A stretch of 64,000 nucleotides of DNA from JAGXRK01 sp963714415 (GTDB taxonomy: Bacteria; Bacteroidota; Ignavibacteria; Ignavibacteriales; Ignavibacteriaceae). Positions 36,174-47,592 of this stretch are shown piece after piece (the first letter of the stretch is position 1; every line of letters begins with the position of its first letter). The position numbers and the translations under genes were made by a program. The notes under the pieces are model-generated. The model ran no database searches, had not been told where the DNA came from, and worked only from the letters and a program-made list of their open reading frames with translations. The stretch is taken from positions 124,001 to 188,000 of the forward strand of contig CAVQOL010000027.1 in the NCBI GenBank assembly GCA_963714415.1, given 5' to 3'.

Positions 36174-39100
36174 TTAGAAATCTGCACCTAAAGAAAAATA
36201 ATATCTTGGTGAAGAAAATTTATCAACATTATAAGCCCATGCAACATCAAACCTTAAAAGAAAATAAAGCAAATAAAGCCTTGCCCCTACTCCAGTACCC
36301 ATTAGCAAATCTTTCGAAATAATGCTGCCATCTTCCGTTTTAGAAAAGAACTGAAATTTTTCAGTATTATCCCAGGCAGATCCAACATCAATAAAAGCAA
36401 CACCTATAATATTGCTAAATAATATTGGTATTGCTCCCGGCACCAAATATCTTATAAACGGAAATCTGAGTTCATAATTCATTAAAGCATACTTTGTACC
36501 AATTCTTTCAGCGTAATCATATCCCCTTAAAGGAAGAGCTGCTGTAAGAAAAGCATAATCGGAAACTGATTCTAAAGGAACTTCCGTTGTGGCAAATGAT
36601 CGGTTTATCCAATTTTCTGTTCCACCGATAAAAAATCTTTGTGCCTTAACTCCACCTGAATATCCTCCAGAAAATCTCATAACGAACGAATAGTCTGTCC
36701 AGAATCTGAAATAATTTCTGTAATCACCCAGAATTGAATAGAAGCTTAATTTGTCATTGCTTATGCCAGGATTACCGTAAATATCAAATCGGTATCTTGT
36801 TCCTTCAATAGGACTTGTATAGCCCCATAAAACATTATCTTTAATGAAGCTTAAAGAAGGTACTAAAAAGTTTGCTTCATCAACAGGTTCGCTAATATTG
36901 TCCAGGTTTTCACTTCTGACATTGAACCAGGTTAAACCGGCTTCAAATCTATAAAAAGTGTTAAGCGGAATATTTGCATTTATTGTTGCTCCATAATTTC
37001 TAAACCTGAAAAGATCAGCAAACCCACCTCTTAATAGTCGTACAAATCTTGCAGTGTGAAAACCCTGAATGCCATAATCAATTCTACCCGGTAAATAATA
37101 ATAAGCTAAGCCAAAATCACTATTCTTCAAATCAATTTGAAGACCGGTAACACCCATCAAACGATGATTTCCAAGCACATCACTAAATGAAATAATTGTT
37201 GTTCCTACTAAACCATAAATTGTATTGTAACCAGCATTTGCATAAACAATGTCAGGTCCAAATGTTATTTTATATTTGTTCACAACAAAGTCACCATTTT
37301 CATCAAGATTGTTAGTAGGACTGATAGAATCAAATTCCGCTTGATCCTGTGTGAAAGATGAATCTTTTCCTGATCCGAATATGTAATTACTAAAATCACT
37401 TTTTAATACTTCGGAACCAGACTTAAGCGTATCAATCACATTTCCCGTAAAAATTGAGATGCCTTCATTTTCGGTTTCTACTGAGTCCTCGAATATTTCA
37501 ACTAACTTTTCCTCGTCTGCATTCGTTAGATTTTCTTTCTCTTTCTTGAGTCAGTTTCGCAATAAACTTAGTCGGTTCAAGAACTTCTAATTCAGTTTTT
37601 GGTTCGAATGGATTATTCATTAAGAAGAGATTAAAACTTGCTTTATAAAGTGTTGAAAAAACAAGCTTCTTAGTATCTTTTGAAATAGAAAGTTGATACA
37701 AACCCGTTAGAGAATTTGTTATCGGTCGTAAAGTTGAACTATCCGATTTCAAATCTTTTACATAAATATTATTTATACCATTAAGGTCAGAAATCAGTAG
37801 AAGTCTTTCACCGTTTGAATCTTCTCTTGGTGATGTTTCATTACTATAAGGAAAATCAGTAATCTGAGAAATTTTATTATCGGACAAGTTTATGGCATAA
37901 ATATCTGTCTGAGAATAATCATGATTGTAAATTTTGAAATCGTTTTGAATTTGTGATTTATCCAACAATGATCCTCTATCTGAAGCAAAATAAATTTTAC
38001 TATCGTCCAATGACCAGGAAGGATCACTATCACTAAAAATGTTATCGGTTAAGTTGGTCAATTCCTGCGATTCCAAATCAAACATATATATATCAGATTG
38101 TTTTTTATTTTGTCCAATGAAAGCGATGTATTTTCCACTATGTGACCAGGTAACACTTTGAATTGTTTCCAATCTAACAGGAAGAGATTCTCTATTTTCC
38201 GATTCAATATCAATTACATATATAACATCATAACCCTGACTTTTAGCAGAAAGGGCAATTTTGGTTCCATCGGGCGACCAGGTTAAACCCGGAGTTAATA
38301 TATTTAATTCTTCAAAATCAGGTGTGCGGCTGCCCTGAACAAGTCTTTTAATAATTTTACCATCTACTGCATTCATCAAATAAACATCGAAATAAAAATT
38401 GCGATTTGTAATAAATGCAATCTTATCACCTTGCGGAGAAATTGCGGGGCTAGTATTATAAAATCCATCTTTCTTTTCAGGATCAGTTAATCTTTTAGAA
38501 AATTCTTCCGGATCATCCCTAAATGCGATATCGGGCCAGAATGTTTTCTTAATATCTTTTTTCCATCTTTCATTAAGCTCTTTAATTTCCAAACCTAAGG
38601 TGCTTTTAATAGCTTCGTTAACATTACCAATGCCTTTTATCTTATTAAGAAGTTCACCAACTTTTTCTTTACCGTATTTAGTGGCAATGTAGTAGAATAC
38701 AGATTGTCCTCCGCGATAGGCAAAGTAACCGCCAAGTTGGTTTATATCCGGTAGATATTCGCTAATAGCTGCTTCACGAATAAACATGTCGGTATCTACA
38801 TCCCAGCCTAATGATTCAAATTCCGCAAGACCTTCACTAAACCAAATTGGGAATGAAAGTGTAATATTATTTGATATGATGTTCTGAAGCGAACCGCCGT
38901 AAAACATATCATTCATTACAGCGTGAACCAATTCGTGATGGATTAAATGTCTGAATTGACTGTAAGAGCCACTAAACTGAATAACAACTCTGTTTTTAAA
39001 TAATTCAGTAAATCCCTGAATACCCTCACTAAGAGATATATCAATTACGTTTGTTTCCTGAAAATCGTTTTGAGAATTGTAAACTATGAGTGTAATACGA

Positions 39101-39333
39101 TTATTTATTTGATATTTGAAAGTTTTCTGAATTGATATAAGCGCATCCTCGGCAGCATGTGCGGCAAACTCTGTAAGTGTTTCTCCGCCGTTAGTAAAGT
39201 ATATATCAAAATGATCTGTCTGGATATAGAACCAGTCAAGATCTTTATACTGAACTTTGTTCTTACCAAATTGTGCAAACGCAGAACCGCTTAACAAAAG
39301 TATAATCAGAAATATTGTTTTATAATTCTTCAT
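36174..39333 (-). pseudogene. Peptidase-MA / TolB-propeller / outer-membrane barrel protein, one frameshift
   Basis: A large surface protein of about 1,050 residues, read in two frames (39333-37498 and about 37525-36174). The ATG at 39333 has AAGGA upstream and begins a signal peptide (MKNYKTIFLIILLLSGSAFA). Part one (about 25-270) is a gluzincin-like metallopeptidase with HELVH (residues 133-137) and a downstream WFSEGLAEFE that supplies the third ligand. Part two (about 300-600) holds six PD40 blades such as GLTWSPDGTKIALSAK. Part three is a barrel of the Omp85/surface-antigen type (FFIGGTENWINR, LPLRGYDYAERIG) ending in Phe. One extra base near 37521 breaks the frame; SNE should run into ADEEKLVEIFED. 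The role is unknown, perhaps surface proteolysis or protein export. Confidence 0.8.
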
Positions 39334-39343
39334 TAAAATTTCC

Positions 39344-41440
39344 TTAATCAACTATTATAAAATCTAATGTGGATTTGCCTTGATCAACACGCACTAGTTT
39401 CACGTTAACTTTATCTCCTAATCTAAATTGTTTTTTAGATGCTTTACCAATTAAGGAATATTTTTTCTCATCGTAAACATAAAAATCGTCCTCCAAATCT
39501 CTAAGTCTTATCAGTCCTTCTGCAAGTATATCCGTAATTTTAACAAAAATCCCGAAATTAGTAATACCAGAAATTATGGCGTGAAATTCTTCTCCCAGGT
39601 GATCTGACAAAAATTCTATCTGTTTAAGTTTAACTGAAAGTCGTTCGGCTTCAACAGCATTTCTTTCACAAAGCGAAACATGATCACATACTTCTTCAAG
39701 TACAGCATACGAATAAGGATTTTTTTTATTACCATTATTGTAGTGCAATAATAGCCTGTGCGCAATCAGATCGGAGTATCTTCTGATTGGAGAGGTAAAA
39801 TGTGAATAATATTTAAAACCCAATCCATAATGTCCGATATTATTCGGAGAATAATCTGCTTTTGCCATAGACCGAATTGCTAGTTCATTTATCAGTGCTT
39901 CTTCTTCTTTCCCTTTTACTTCTTTCATCAATTTTTGAAACTGGATTGATTTGGAATTTGAATTAGGATCAAATGAATATCCTAAAGTTTTTACAAATCT
40001 TGAAAATTCATAAATCTTATCCTGATCTGGAAGGTCGTGAGTCCTATAAACAAAAGGTCTTGGATTTCCATTCTTTGGCAAAGCGATATGCGTGGCAACT
40101 AATTTATTTGCTAACAACATAAATTCTTCCACGAGCATATTACTTTCTGTAACTTCTTTTTTTAACACCTTAACAGGTTTGCCGTTTTCATCAAGTTCAA
40201 ATTTTATTTCAGGAGTTGCAAAATCGAAACTACCAGACTGCATTCTCTTTCTTCTTAGATTTTTAGCAAACTTGTTCAGAGTTAAAATATCTTCAGCAAA
40301 ATCTCCTTCAGTGGTTTCAATTATTTGCTGAACCTCTTCATAAGAAAATCTTCTTTTGCTGTTAATTACTGTTTTAACAATTTTATAATCAACCAGCTTA
40401 CATTGCTGAGTAATTTCAATTATTACAGAATAAGTTAATCTGTCTTCATTTGGCACTAAAGAACAAACCTGATTTGATAGTTTTTCAGGAAGCATAGGTA
40501 TAACCTTACCAACAAAGTAAACGCTGTTACCTCGCGTTAGGGCTTCCTTATCAAGTTCAGTATCAGATTTTACATAATGACTTACATCTGCAATATGAAT
40601 TCCAATCTTATAATTATTGTTTTTAAGCTTTTCAACAGAAAGTGCATCGTCAAAATCTTTTGCATCAACCGGATCAATAGTAAAAACATTGGCATCTCTA
40701 AAATCAACTCTTTCTTCCAAATGCTCGGGCTGAATTTTTGAATTAATTTTTTCTGCTTCCTTAAGACAGTTAGATGAGAACTTATAGTTTAAATTGAATT
40801 CACGGGCTAAGGCAATAACACTGGTATCAAGAGATCCATCTTTGCCTAAAACTTCGATTATTTCTCCTTCAGGATTACGAGCTGAATCATCCCATTCTAT
40901 ACTACCTACTATAACCCGGTCACCTTTTTTTGCACCTTTTAATTTGGATTGCTCAATGTAAATATCTTTATGAATTGACGGATCATCAGGAGTAATAAAG
41001 TAAAATGATTTGGATTTTTTCAGTGTCCCGGGAATTTCAACTTTTTTCCTTTTAATTACATTCGTTATTTGTCCTTCAAGATTTTTACCCTTTTGTTTTG
41101 CAAGAAGAGTAACTTCCACTTTGTCGCCGTCAAAGGCAGTCCCAATATTTCTTGCTGCAATAAAAAGATCCCCAATATCTTTACTTTCGGGTGTGACAAA
41201 GCCATAGCCGTTGGAAGTAACTTGTAAGGAGCCTATAATTCTATTTGATGCCGGAATAGTATTAAGTTTAAGTTTTTTACCCTCTTTACTTAAAAACGAT
41301 TCTTCGATTAATTTATGAAGTGCTGATTTTAAGGCAGCATAGTCGTGATCTGATAAAATATCCAACCTTCGAGCAATTTCTTTTGCCTTAAATGCTCTGG
41401 AAGGATTCTTCTTAAAGAAAGATTTCAGTTCTTTTTTCAT
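39344..41440 (-). CDS. rnr: Ribonuclease R
   Basis: A 3'-5' exoribonuclease of 698 residues. The order is an N-terminal winged helix (about 1-60), cold-shock domains (about 65-210), the RNB catalytic domain and a C-terminal S1 domain (about 610-690). The catalytic acidic cluster is IDPVDAKDFDDALSVE. Other RNB motifs are SVYFVGKVIPMLPEKLSN and YYSHFTSPIRRYSDLIAHR. It is shorter than E. coli RNase R at the tail. The ATG at 41440 directly abuts the TamB stop, and its stop is 10 bases before the barrel-protein start, so all three are likely one transcript. Confidence 0.95.
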   Translation of the reverse strand: MKKELKSFFKKNPSRAFKAKEIARRLDILSDHDYAALKSALHKLIEESFLSKEGKKLKLNTIPASNRIIGSLQVTSNGYGFVTPESKDIGDLFIAARNIGTAFDGDKVEVTLLAKQKGKNLEGQITNVIKRKKVEIPGTLKKSKSFYFITPDDPSIHKDIYIEQSKLKGAKKGDRVIVGSIEWDDSARNPEGEIIEVLGKDGSLDTSVIALAREFNLNYKFSSNCLKEAEKINSKIQPEHLEERVDFRDANVFTIDPVDAKDFDDALSVEKLKNNNYKIGIHIADVSHYVKSDTELDKEALTRGNSVYFVGKVIPMLPEKLSNQVCSLVPNEDRLTYSVIIEITQQCKLVDYKIVKTVINSKRRFSYEEVQQIIETTEGDFAEDILTLNKFAKNLRRKRMQSGSFDFATPEIKFELDENGKPVKVLKKEVTESNMLVEEFMLLANKLVATHIALPKNGNPRPFVYRTHDLPDQDKIYEFSRFVKTLGYSFDPNSNSKSIQFQKLMKEVKGKEEEALINELAIRSMAKADYSPNNIGHYGLGFKYYSHFTSPIRRYSDLIAHRLLLHYNNGNKKNPYSYAVLEEVCDHVSLCERNAVEAERLSVKLKQIEFLSDHLGEEFHAIISGITNFGIFVKITDILAEGLIRLRDLEDDFYVYDEKKYSLIGKASKKQFRLGDKVNVKLVRVDQGKSTLDFIIVD

Positions 41441-44400
41441 TTAAAAATCAAACCTATATTTTAATCCTAGTTCATTAAACATATCATTAGAAAAAGTAGT
41501 TTCATTAATTGCTTCTTTTCTTTCTAGACGTAAAAGCAACCGCTGAATGACAGGATATTCAATTTTTACATTCGCCCTGCTTAAATCCTGGAAAACATCT
41601 GTTGAGCCGCCGATTTCATATTTGAATTTTCCTGCCTTTCCAATCAGATTAAACTTAGTTTCTGAACCAATCTGCCGCAGTTGAACACTTCTAACATAAT
41701 CACCAAGATACTTATTTAAAACCCCACCAAGCACAGAACCAGCTAAACTTGCCGCAGTTGATGCTGCAGCATTTATTTCCTGCGTGGTTGCTCCATCTGT
41801 AAACTTACCTGCAATTAAGAAAAGGAAAGCATCAGATGTTGTTTTGGTAGGATCTCTTTCATCATTTTCAATTTTATCTGAACCAACGTATACTGCAATA
41901 TTTTCTTCATCTTTTATAAAGTTTTTGCTCAGTTCACTTAAAGGTCCGTTAAATCTTATCTTTACTGCTACTTCAACCTCATCGGCAGTTCCGGTAGTAT
42001 CGGCCGGATAGTAGTAATTTCTATAAATGGCTGTGATGTTTAATATTGGATTCTCTAGTTTTTCAACTCTCACGTTTCCAACTACTTCAAAAGTTTTAAT
42101 GAACGAAAGTTTTGAACCCTCTAATAAGTTAAGCTGACCTGTTGAAACAGTTCGTCCGTCCCTGGATGAAAGCTCAAAATTACCGTCCATCATAGCAGTC
42201 AAACTCTGATTTAATTCTTTGGATAAAACAACAATCATTTTTGCTTCGGTTTTCATGTTAACCCGAATATTGTAATCAAAATTACTCGTTACAGTTTGCT
42301 CACCTGTTTCTAGAAATTTACTTTGTTCAGCAACTATAACTAAACTATCGAGTCCGCTCTCAAACAAATTAAGAGGATCGATGTATTCAGGAAACCTATA
42401 GATAAAACCTGATGTATTCTGATAAGCAGTTTGTGGTAATGTAAAAATAAGATCTGCAACTGTTACATTGATAGGAATATCAATAAATGCTGTCTGGTCA
42501 TTAATAGTCAGATGAATTTCCCCATCTGTTTGAATTACCAGATCACCATAAACTATCGGATTAACTTCGCGTGAAACTTTATCTAAGATTTTCAGATCAC
42601 CTTTTAAATTTAGATCTACATTTACAAAGTTAATTTTATCAAGTAGTATTTCACCGTTTCCTATTAATGTACCTCCATATCTTGTTCCGATTACATTTCC
42701 AAGCGATACGTTTTCAATTTGAATGACGTCTTTGTTAAATAGGGCTTTAGCTTCAAAATTATATCTGAGGTTATTATTCTCTGCAATAAACGAAGTGTTA
42801 TGAATATCAATAAATCCGTTTATAAGGGGATCATTAATTGTTCCAGCAACATCCATGTTTATGTTTAACTTACCTGTAAGATCATTAATAAAAGGCACTG
42901 CATTTCCTAAAGATGATAGATCAAAATCTTCAGAAATTATTTTAATATTCAATTCCTTTGGAACAATTGATTCATTCCCATTTTCGTTAGATGATAATTC
43001 AAACGGAACTGTTCCATAGATTTTTAGTTTAGGTATTTCAATTGTTTTGGATGAATCAATGAATTTCAAATCTGTGCTTATCTCATTATTTGCAAAAGAA
43101 AGATCAGAAAGAATTATTCCTAGGTTCTTTCCCTGATATATTAAATCATTCATAATAAGATTCACTGATAATATCGGATTTGCAATATTTCCTTTTAACT
43201 GTCCAGTTAAATTTATCTTTGAATCGAAATTACTATCATCATCAATCCCAATAGTTTCTCTTCCTAACACTCTCCACTCTAAATCCTTCGCATAAAAATT
43301 AACTAATCCTTCCCCTTCAAAACCAAAATTACCTGTTAGGTTAAATATGCCGTCTGCTAAAGAAAGATTTACGTTTTCGAAATTAAAATCTGAATCTTTA
43401 TAATTTATTACAACTTTTTCTGAGTTCTTTATTTTAAGATTGTTATAGTTAATTTTTATAGAATCAAATTGGGCCACTAATCGCTGAAGATCTTCATCTA
43501 CATTTAAAGAACCTTGCAATTTAAGATTAAGATAATCTTCCATTTGTGTATTAAAATTTAAAGAGACATTGTTATTTTCAATTGTAGTTCGAAAACCAAT
43601 ATTATAAAAGTTACTGCCTGCATATAAACGATTCGCTCGGAAAAAAAGAAAAACAGAAAAATCTTCTAAAGAACCAGATTGAATTTTATTCCATAAAGTA
43701 ATGTCTAATTTTGTTCTGGTAAGAAAATAAAGGTCAACATTGTTCCAGAATTTAAAGTAATTCAAATCAACTGTTGAGGAAAACAATATACTGTCTTGAG
43801 TTGTTACTATGTTCCCGACAATGCTTCCGTCAATTTCTAATTCAGAATCCCCAAGCTTTAAAGTAAGAAAATCTTTAAAGTCAACAAGATAATCGAGAGA
43901 AATATCTTCAAGAGCCAGTATTCTTTTACTTTGCTGACTTAAGACCGGAATGTTTGATTCCTTAGTCCGGAAAAGATAAGAATATTTTTCAAAAATAGAA
44001 CTCTGAAGCATTTCTATCTCTGCTAAAATAACATCGGATAATGTAACAATTGAATATTGACCCGATATTGTAAGGTCGGCTATGTCAGAAATAATATTAA
44101 TAATTTTATTACCGTTATCGTTTCTTCTTACGTCAACAATCAGCAATGTACTATCAATATTAAAATCATAAATATAAGATTCTTTAAAATTCACAAACAT
44201 GAAAAGATCAAGACTATCGGGATTAAAACCTTTTCCTTCTGCCTGCAATTCAAAATTAATTTTTGATTCTAATTCTTCATCATTTATAATTTTTCCGAGA
44301 TTTAAATTTTTTACCATCATTTCCAGACTATAAGACGGATCATCGGGCTCATTAAAATCAAATTTTGATACAAGATTAAAAATTGTTGCGGTATCAATAG

Positions 44401-45926
44401 TTATATTTACATTACTCTCGATATTTCCTTTATCGGCTTTAGTAAATGATTCTAATTTCTCAAGATATGAATCACCAATTGACGACCTGTCGGCAGTAAT
44501 ATTTATGACAGAATTCATATCCGAAGGAGAGAATCCCGATCCCTTCATTATTATCTTACTATTCAGATTTGAATTTATTCCGGCAAATGGCTGAATATTA
44601 AGATTTTTTGTTTTGAGGTCAATATCATATTTGGCCTGATCTTCTTTGAGATTCAGATTTGCAAAACCACTTACATTGTCTCCCTTATCAGAAGTCAAAG
44701 TAATTTTTGTTTCGAAGTCAACAGGATTACCCTTGAATATCAAAGTATCAAAAGTAACTATTCCAAAATCCAGCGTAGGAAGGTAAACCTAAAGATGGAA
44801 ATAATTTTCCGGGATCATCAGGATCTATAACTGACCCGCTCAAATCAGCATTTACCGTAAGGTTATTAAAGTCAAGTGCATTTTTCAGTTCACCATTTAG
44901 TTTTATACTTGTATTGTTATAACTTAGATGAAATTTATCAAACGATAAATTATTTAATGAACCTTCCGCGAATAAATTAATGGAAACTTGTCCCTTCATC
45001 ATACTTAACTCAGGGATAAAAGTAGAAAGGTTATCAAAGTTGAAATTGTCAGACTGAACTTTAATTCTTAATGGAGCATTTCCTAATTCTTCGTCTGTAA
45101 AATCATCGAATAGATTTATGTCTGTAATACCCGCATTCAAGATAATATCTGAATCTTCAGTTATAATATGAAGTCCACTTATAAGAATACCATTTTCCGT
45201 TGCAAATATTTCTCCTTTAAGTTGTTCAAGATTAAACAATTTAAAATTGGGAAAGAATGAGAATTCAGATATACTTAATTGAAAAGAATTTTTGCTTATA
45301 TCTGCAAAAGCACTACTTCTAAAATTCAAGTCATGAATTCTTAAATCCGAAAGATTTAAGGATTCATAAGACGCATTGCTATTAATTTTTGAATACTCCT
45401 GCAGAGTAAAATTTATATTATTCAGATAAAAATCTGCAACCTGGAAAGCAAAAGGAAACTCCGAAGAAGTTGTATCTTCATCTTCTTCCGATGGTGGAAA
45501 TAATTTAGATATGTTGAGTGTTCCGGAATTATCTTCTCTTAAAAAAAATGAAGCGTTTCTTATTTCGACCTTTCTTAGGTAGATGATTTTAAACAAAAGC
45601 TTTAACGGACTTGTTTTTATTTCAATATGTTCTGCAGAAAGGACTGTATCTTTTTCGTTAGTAAGAAGTGTGTTTTTAAGTACAACGGAAGTAAAAATTG
45701 TTCCTTCCAGTTTATCAATGCTGATCTCTCCGTTCATTGTGCCGTTTAGTTCTTCAACAATAGTATCTTTCAACCAATCGCGGAAAATTGAAGTTTGTGT
45801 AAAACCGAATGCAATAAGAAAAATTAAAATTATGCCGATTACAAAATATAAAAATGAATTGACGCTGATACGAAGTATTCTTTGACCGGTCAATTTTTTT
45901 TTTATTTTTTCTACTTCTTCTTTCAC
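41441..45926 (-). pseudogene. tamB: TamB-like translocation and assembly module protein, one frameshift
   Basis: A very long inner-membrane-anchored periplasmic protein of about 1,490 residues, read in two frames (45926-44748 and about 44780-41441). The N-terminal helix is about residues 22-42, then AsmA-like start ELNGTMNGEISIDKLEGT. Hundreds of residues of repeated beta strands follow, and a C-terminal TamB (DUF490) domain (VEVAVKIRFNGPLSELSK, SSTGQ-like turns, LGLKYRFDF end). It moves lipid and/or assists barrel insertion between membranes. The frame is lost near 44780: GLP should run into TLDFGIVTFDTL. The start is GTG at 45926, overlapping the hldC stop as GTGA. Confidence 0.85.
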
Positions 45927-46402
45927 TTGCAATATTTAGAAATTATAGAATCAATTATTTTTGAAGTTGACTGTTCGTTAGCAAACTTAATTGCCTTTAC
46001 CTGTCCACCGTTTTGTTCTACTACTTCCCTTCCGACTATTTCATCTAATGCCCAGTCCGCCCCTTTAACAAGGACATCAGGTATAAGATTTTCAATAAGA
46101 TTAGCCGGAGTATCTTCATCAAACAGGACAAGATAGTCAACTGGTTTTAAATTCGAAACTATAAACGAACGTTCTTCTTCTTTTAATATTGGTCTTTTAT
46201 CACCTTTAATTCTTCGTACGGATTCATCAGTGTTGAGTCCCACGATTAAAACATCGCCAAGAGCTTTTGCTTTTGTCAGATAATCAATATGACCGGCGTG
46301 AATTAAGTCAAACACACCGTTTGTAAATACAACTTTTTTGTTCTCGAACTTAATTTGTTTGCGAATTATTTTTAATTCTTCAAGTGGTTTAATTATACTC
46401 AT
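45923..46402 (-). CDS. hldC: D-glycero-beta-D-manno-heptose 1-phosphate adenylyltransferase
   Basis: A protein of 159 residues of the cytidylyltransferase-like fold. FTNGVFDLIHAGHIDYLTKAK carries the HxGH nucleotide site, and NTDESVRRIKGDKRPI is the family motif. It makes ADP-heptose precursor for LPS inner core. In E. coli this activity is the C-terminal domain of HldE; here it is a separate gene after the kinase. The ATG overlaps the hldA stop as ATGA, indicating translational coupling. Confidence 0.92.
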   Translation of the reverse strand: MSIIKPLEELKIIRKQIKFENKKVVFTNGVFDLIHAGHIDYLTKAKALGDVLIVGLNTDESVRRIKGDKRPILKEEERSFIVSNLKPVDYLVLFDEDTPANLIENLIPDVLVKGADWALDEIVGREVVEQNGGQVKAIKFANEQSTSKIIDSIISKYCK

Positions 46403-47394
46403 TTGTTTTCTCTTATTATTGTATCAAAAAGTTTATCAATTTGAATAGGGACTATACCAACATCTTCACATACAATTCCGCCCGCATAGTTTGCAAGATA
46501 AGACGCTTCAATTATATTAGCGCCTGCAGCGAGTGCAATTGTTAATGTAGAGATAACTGTATCGCCTGCTCCGGAAACATCTGCAACCTTTCTCGCTTTA
46601 GTGGGCATTCTCTTTTCAGGTTTATCTTTTTCAAAAACTGCAATTCCGTCTTCTCCAAGCGTTAGCAATACATTTTTTGCTTTAAGTTTTTCAAGAATAA
46701 TCCTTCCGGCTTTCGAAACATCATCATCCGATTTAATTTTCATTCCAAGAACATCTTCGGCTTCTTTTCTGTTTGGTTTAAATACCGTTACATTTTTATA
46801 TGCGAAAAAATTATTGAATTTCGGATCAACTGTAACCAGAACTTTCTTTTTATTTGCAAGTTCTATTATCTTTTCAATCAGTGATTCAGTAAGAACGCCT
46901 TTATTATAATCCTGAAGAATTATTCCATCTACAGAATCTATAATTGTTTTCAGATGATTTAATATTTTTTTATTCAGATCTGAATTTATATTCTGTTTGC
47001 TTTCTTTATCAATTCTTACAACGTGCTGGTCACCTGCAATAACTCTTGTTTTTGCAGTTGTTGGTCTTGCTTCATCAATAATAATTCCTTTTGAACATAT
47101 ATGAGATTCTGAAAGTAATGAAGAAAATATTGTACCAAAGTTATCATAACCAATAATTCCAAAAGGTTCAGGTTTTCCTCCAAGAGAAGCAATATTTAAT
47201 GCACAGTTTGCTGCTCCGCCGAACCGAAAAAATTCATTTTCGACTTCAACAACTGGCACAGGAGCCTCGGGAGAAATTCTTTTTACATCTCCCCAGAAAT
47301 AAATATCGAGCATCATATCGCCGATTACAGCAATGTGTTTTCCTTTAAACTTATTTTTTAACTCTAAAAGTCTCTTTTCGGATAACTTAATCAT
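46399..47394 (-). CDS. hldA: D-glycero-beta-D-manno-heptose-7-phosphate kinase
   Basis: A protein of 331 residues of the PfkB/ribokinase family. The start motif is HIAVIGDMMLDIYFWGDVKRISPEAPVPVVEV, FGGAANCALNIASLGG is the sugar site, and VADVSGAGDTVISTL is the ATP/anion-hole motif with the catalytic Asp. It phosphorylates heptose-7-P at C1 for LPS core synthesis. It is paired with hldC and followed by TamB, so an envelope-building operon. Confidence 0.92.
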   Translation of the reverse strand: MIKLSEKRLLELKNKFKGKHIAVIGDMMLDIYFWGDVKRISPEAPVPVVEVENEFFRFGGAANCALNIASLGGKPEPFGIIGYDNFGTIFSSLLSESHICSKGIIIDEARPTTAKTRVIAGDQHVVRIDKESKQNINSDLNKKILNHLKTIIDSVDGIILQDYNKGVLTESLIEKIIELANKKKVLVTVDPKFNNFFAYKNVTVFKPNRKEAEDVLGMKIKSDDDVSKAGRIILEKLKAKNVLLTLGEDGIAVFEKDKPEKRMPTKARKVADVSGAGDTVISTLTIALAAGANIIEASYLANYAGGIVCEDVGIVPIQIDKLFDTIIRENK

Positions 47395-47592
47395 TATAAT
47401 ACCTGAATTATGGAAATTTAAGTTTAAAGATAACTATAATAAAATAGCGTTAAAAGTGGATAAATAGGTGGTTACTGAAGGAAATTCCTCTTCTTGATGA
47501 GAACTAATCTTCTGCACTATCAATAGTTTTTACCTGAATATTATAGCCGAGAAGAATAAATTTAATAGATAATCTGGAAATTCGACAAAAAA

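Noticed and set aside
44743..44748. TamB region read as two separate adjacent genes
   Set aside because: The second piece begins in the middle of the repeat domain without signal or membrane anchor, and both pieces together have the usual TamB length and ends.
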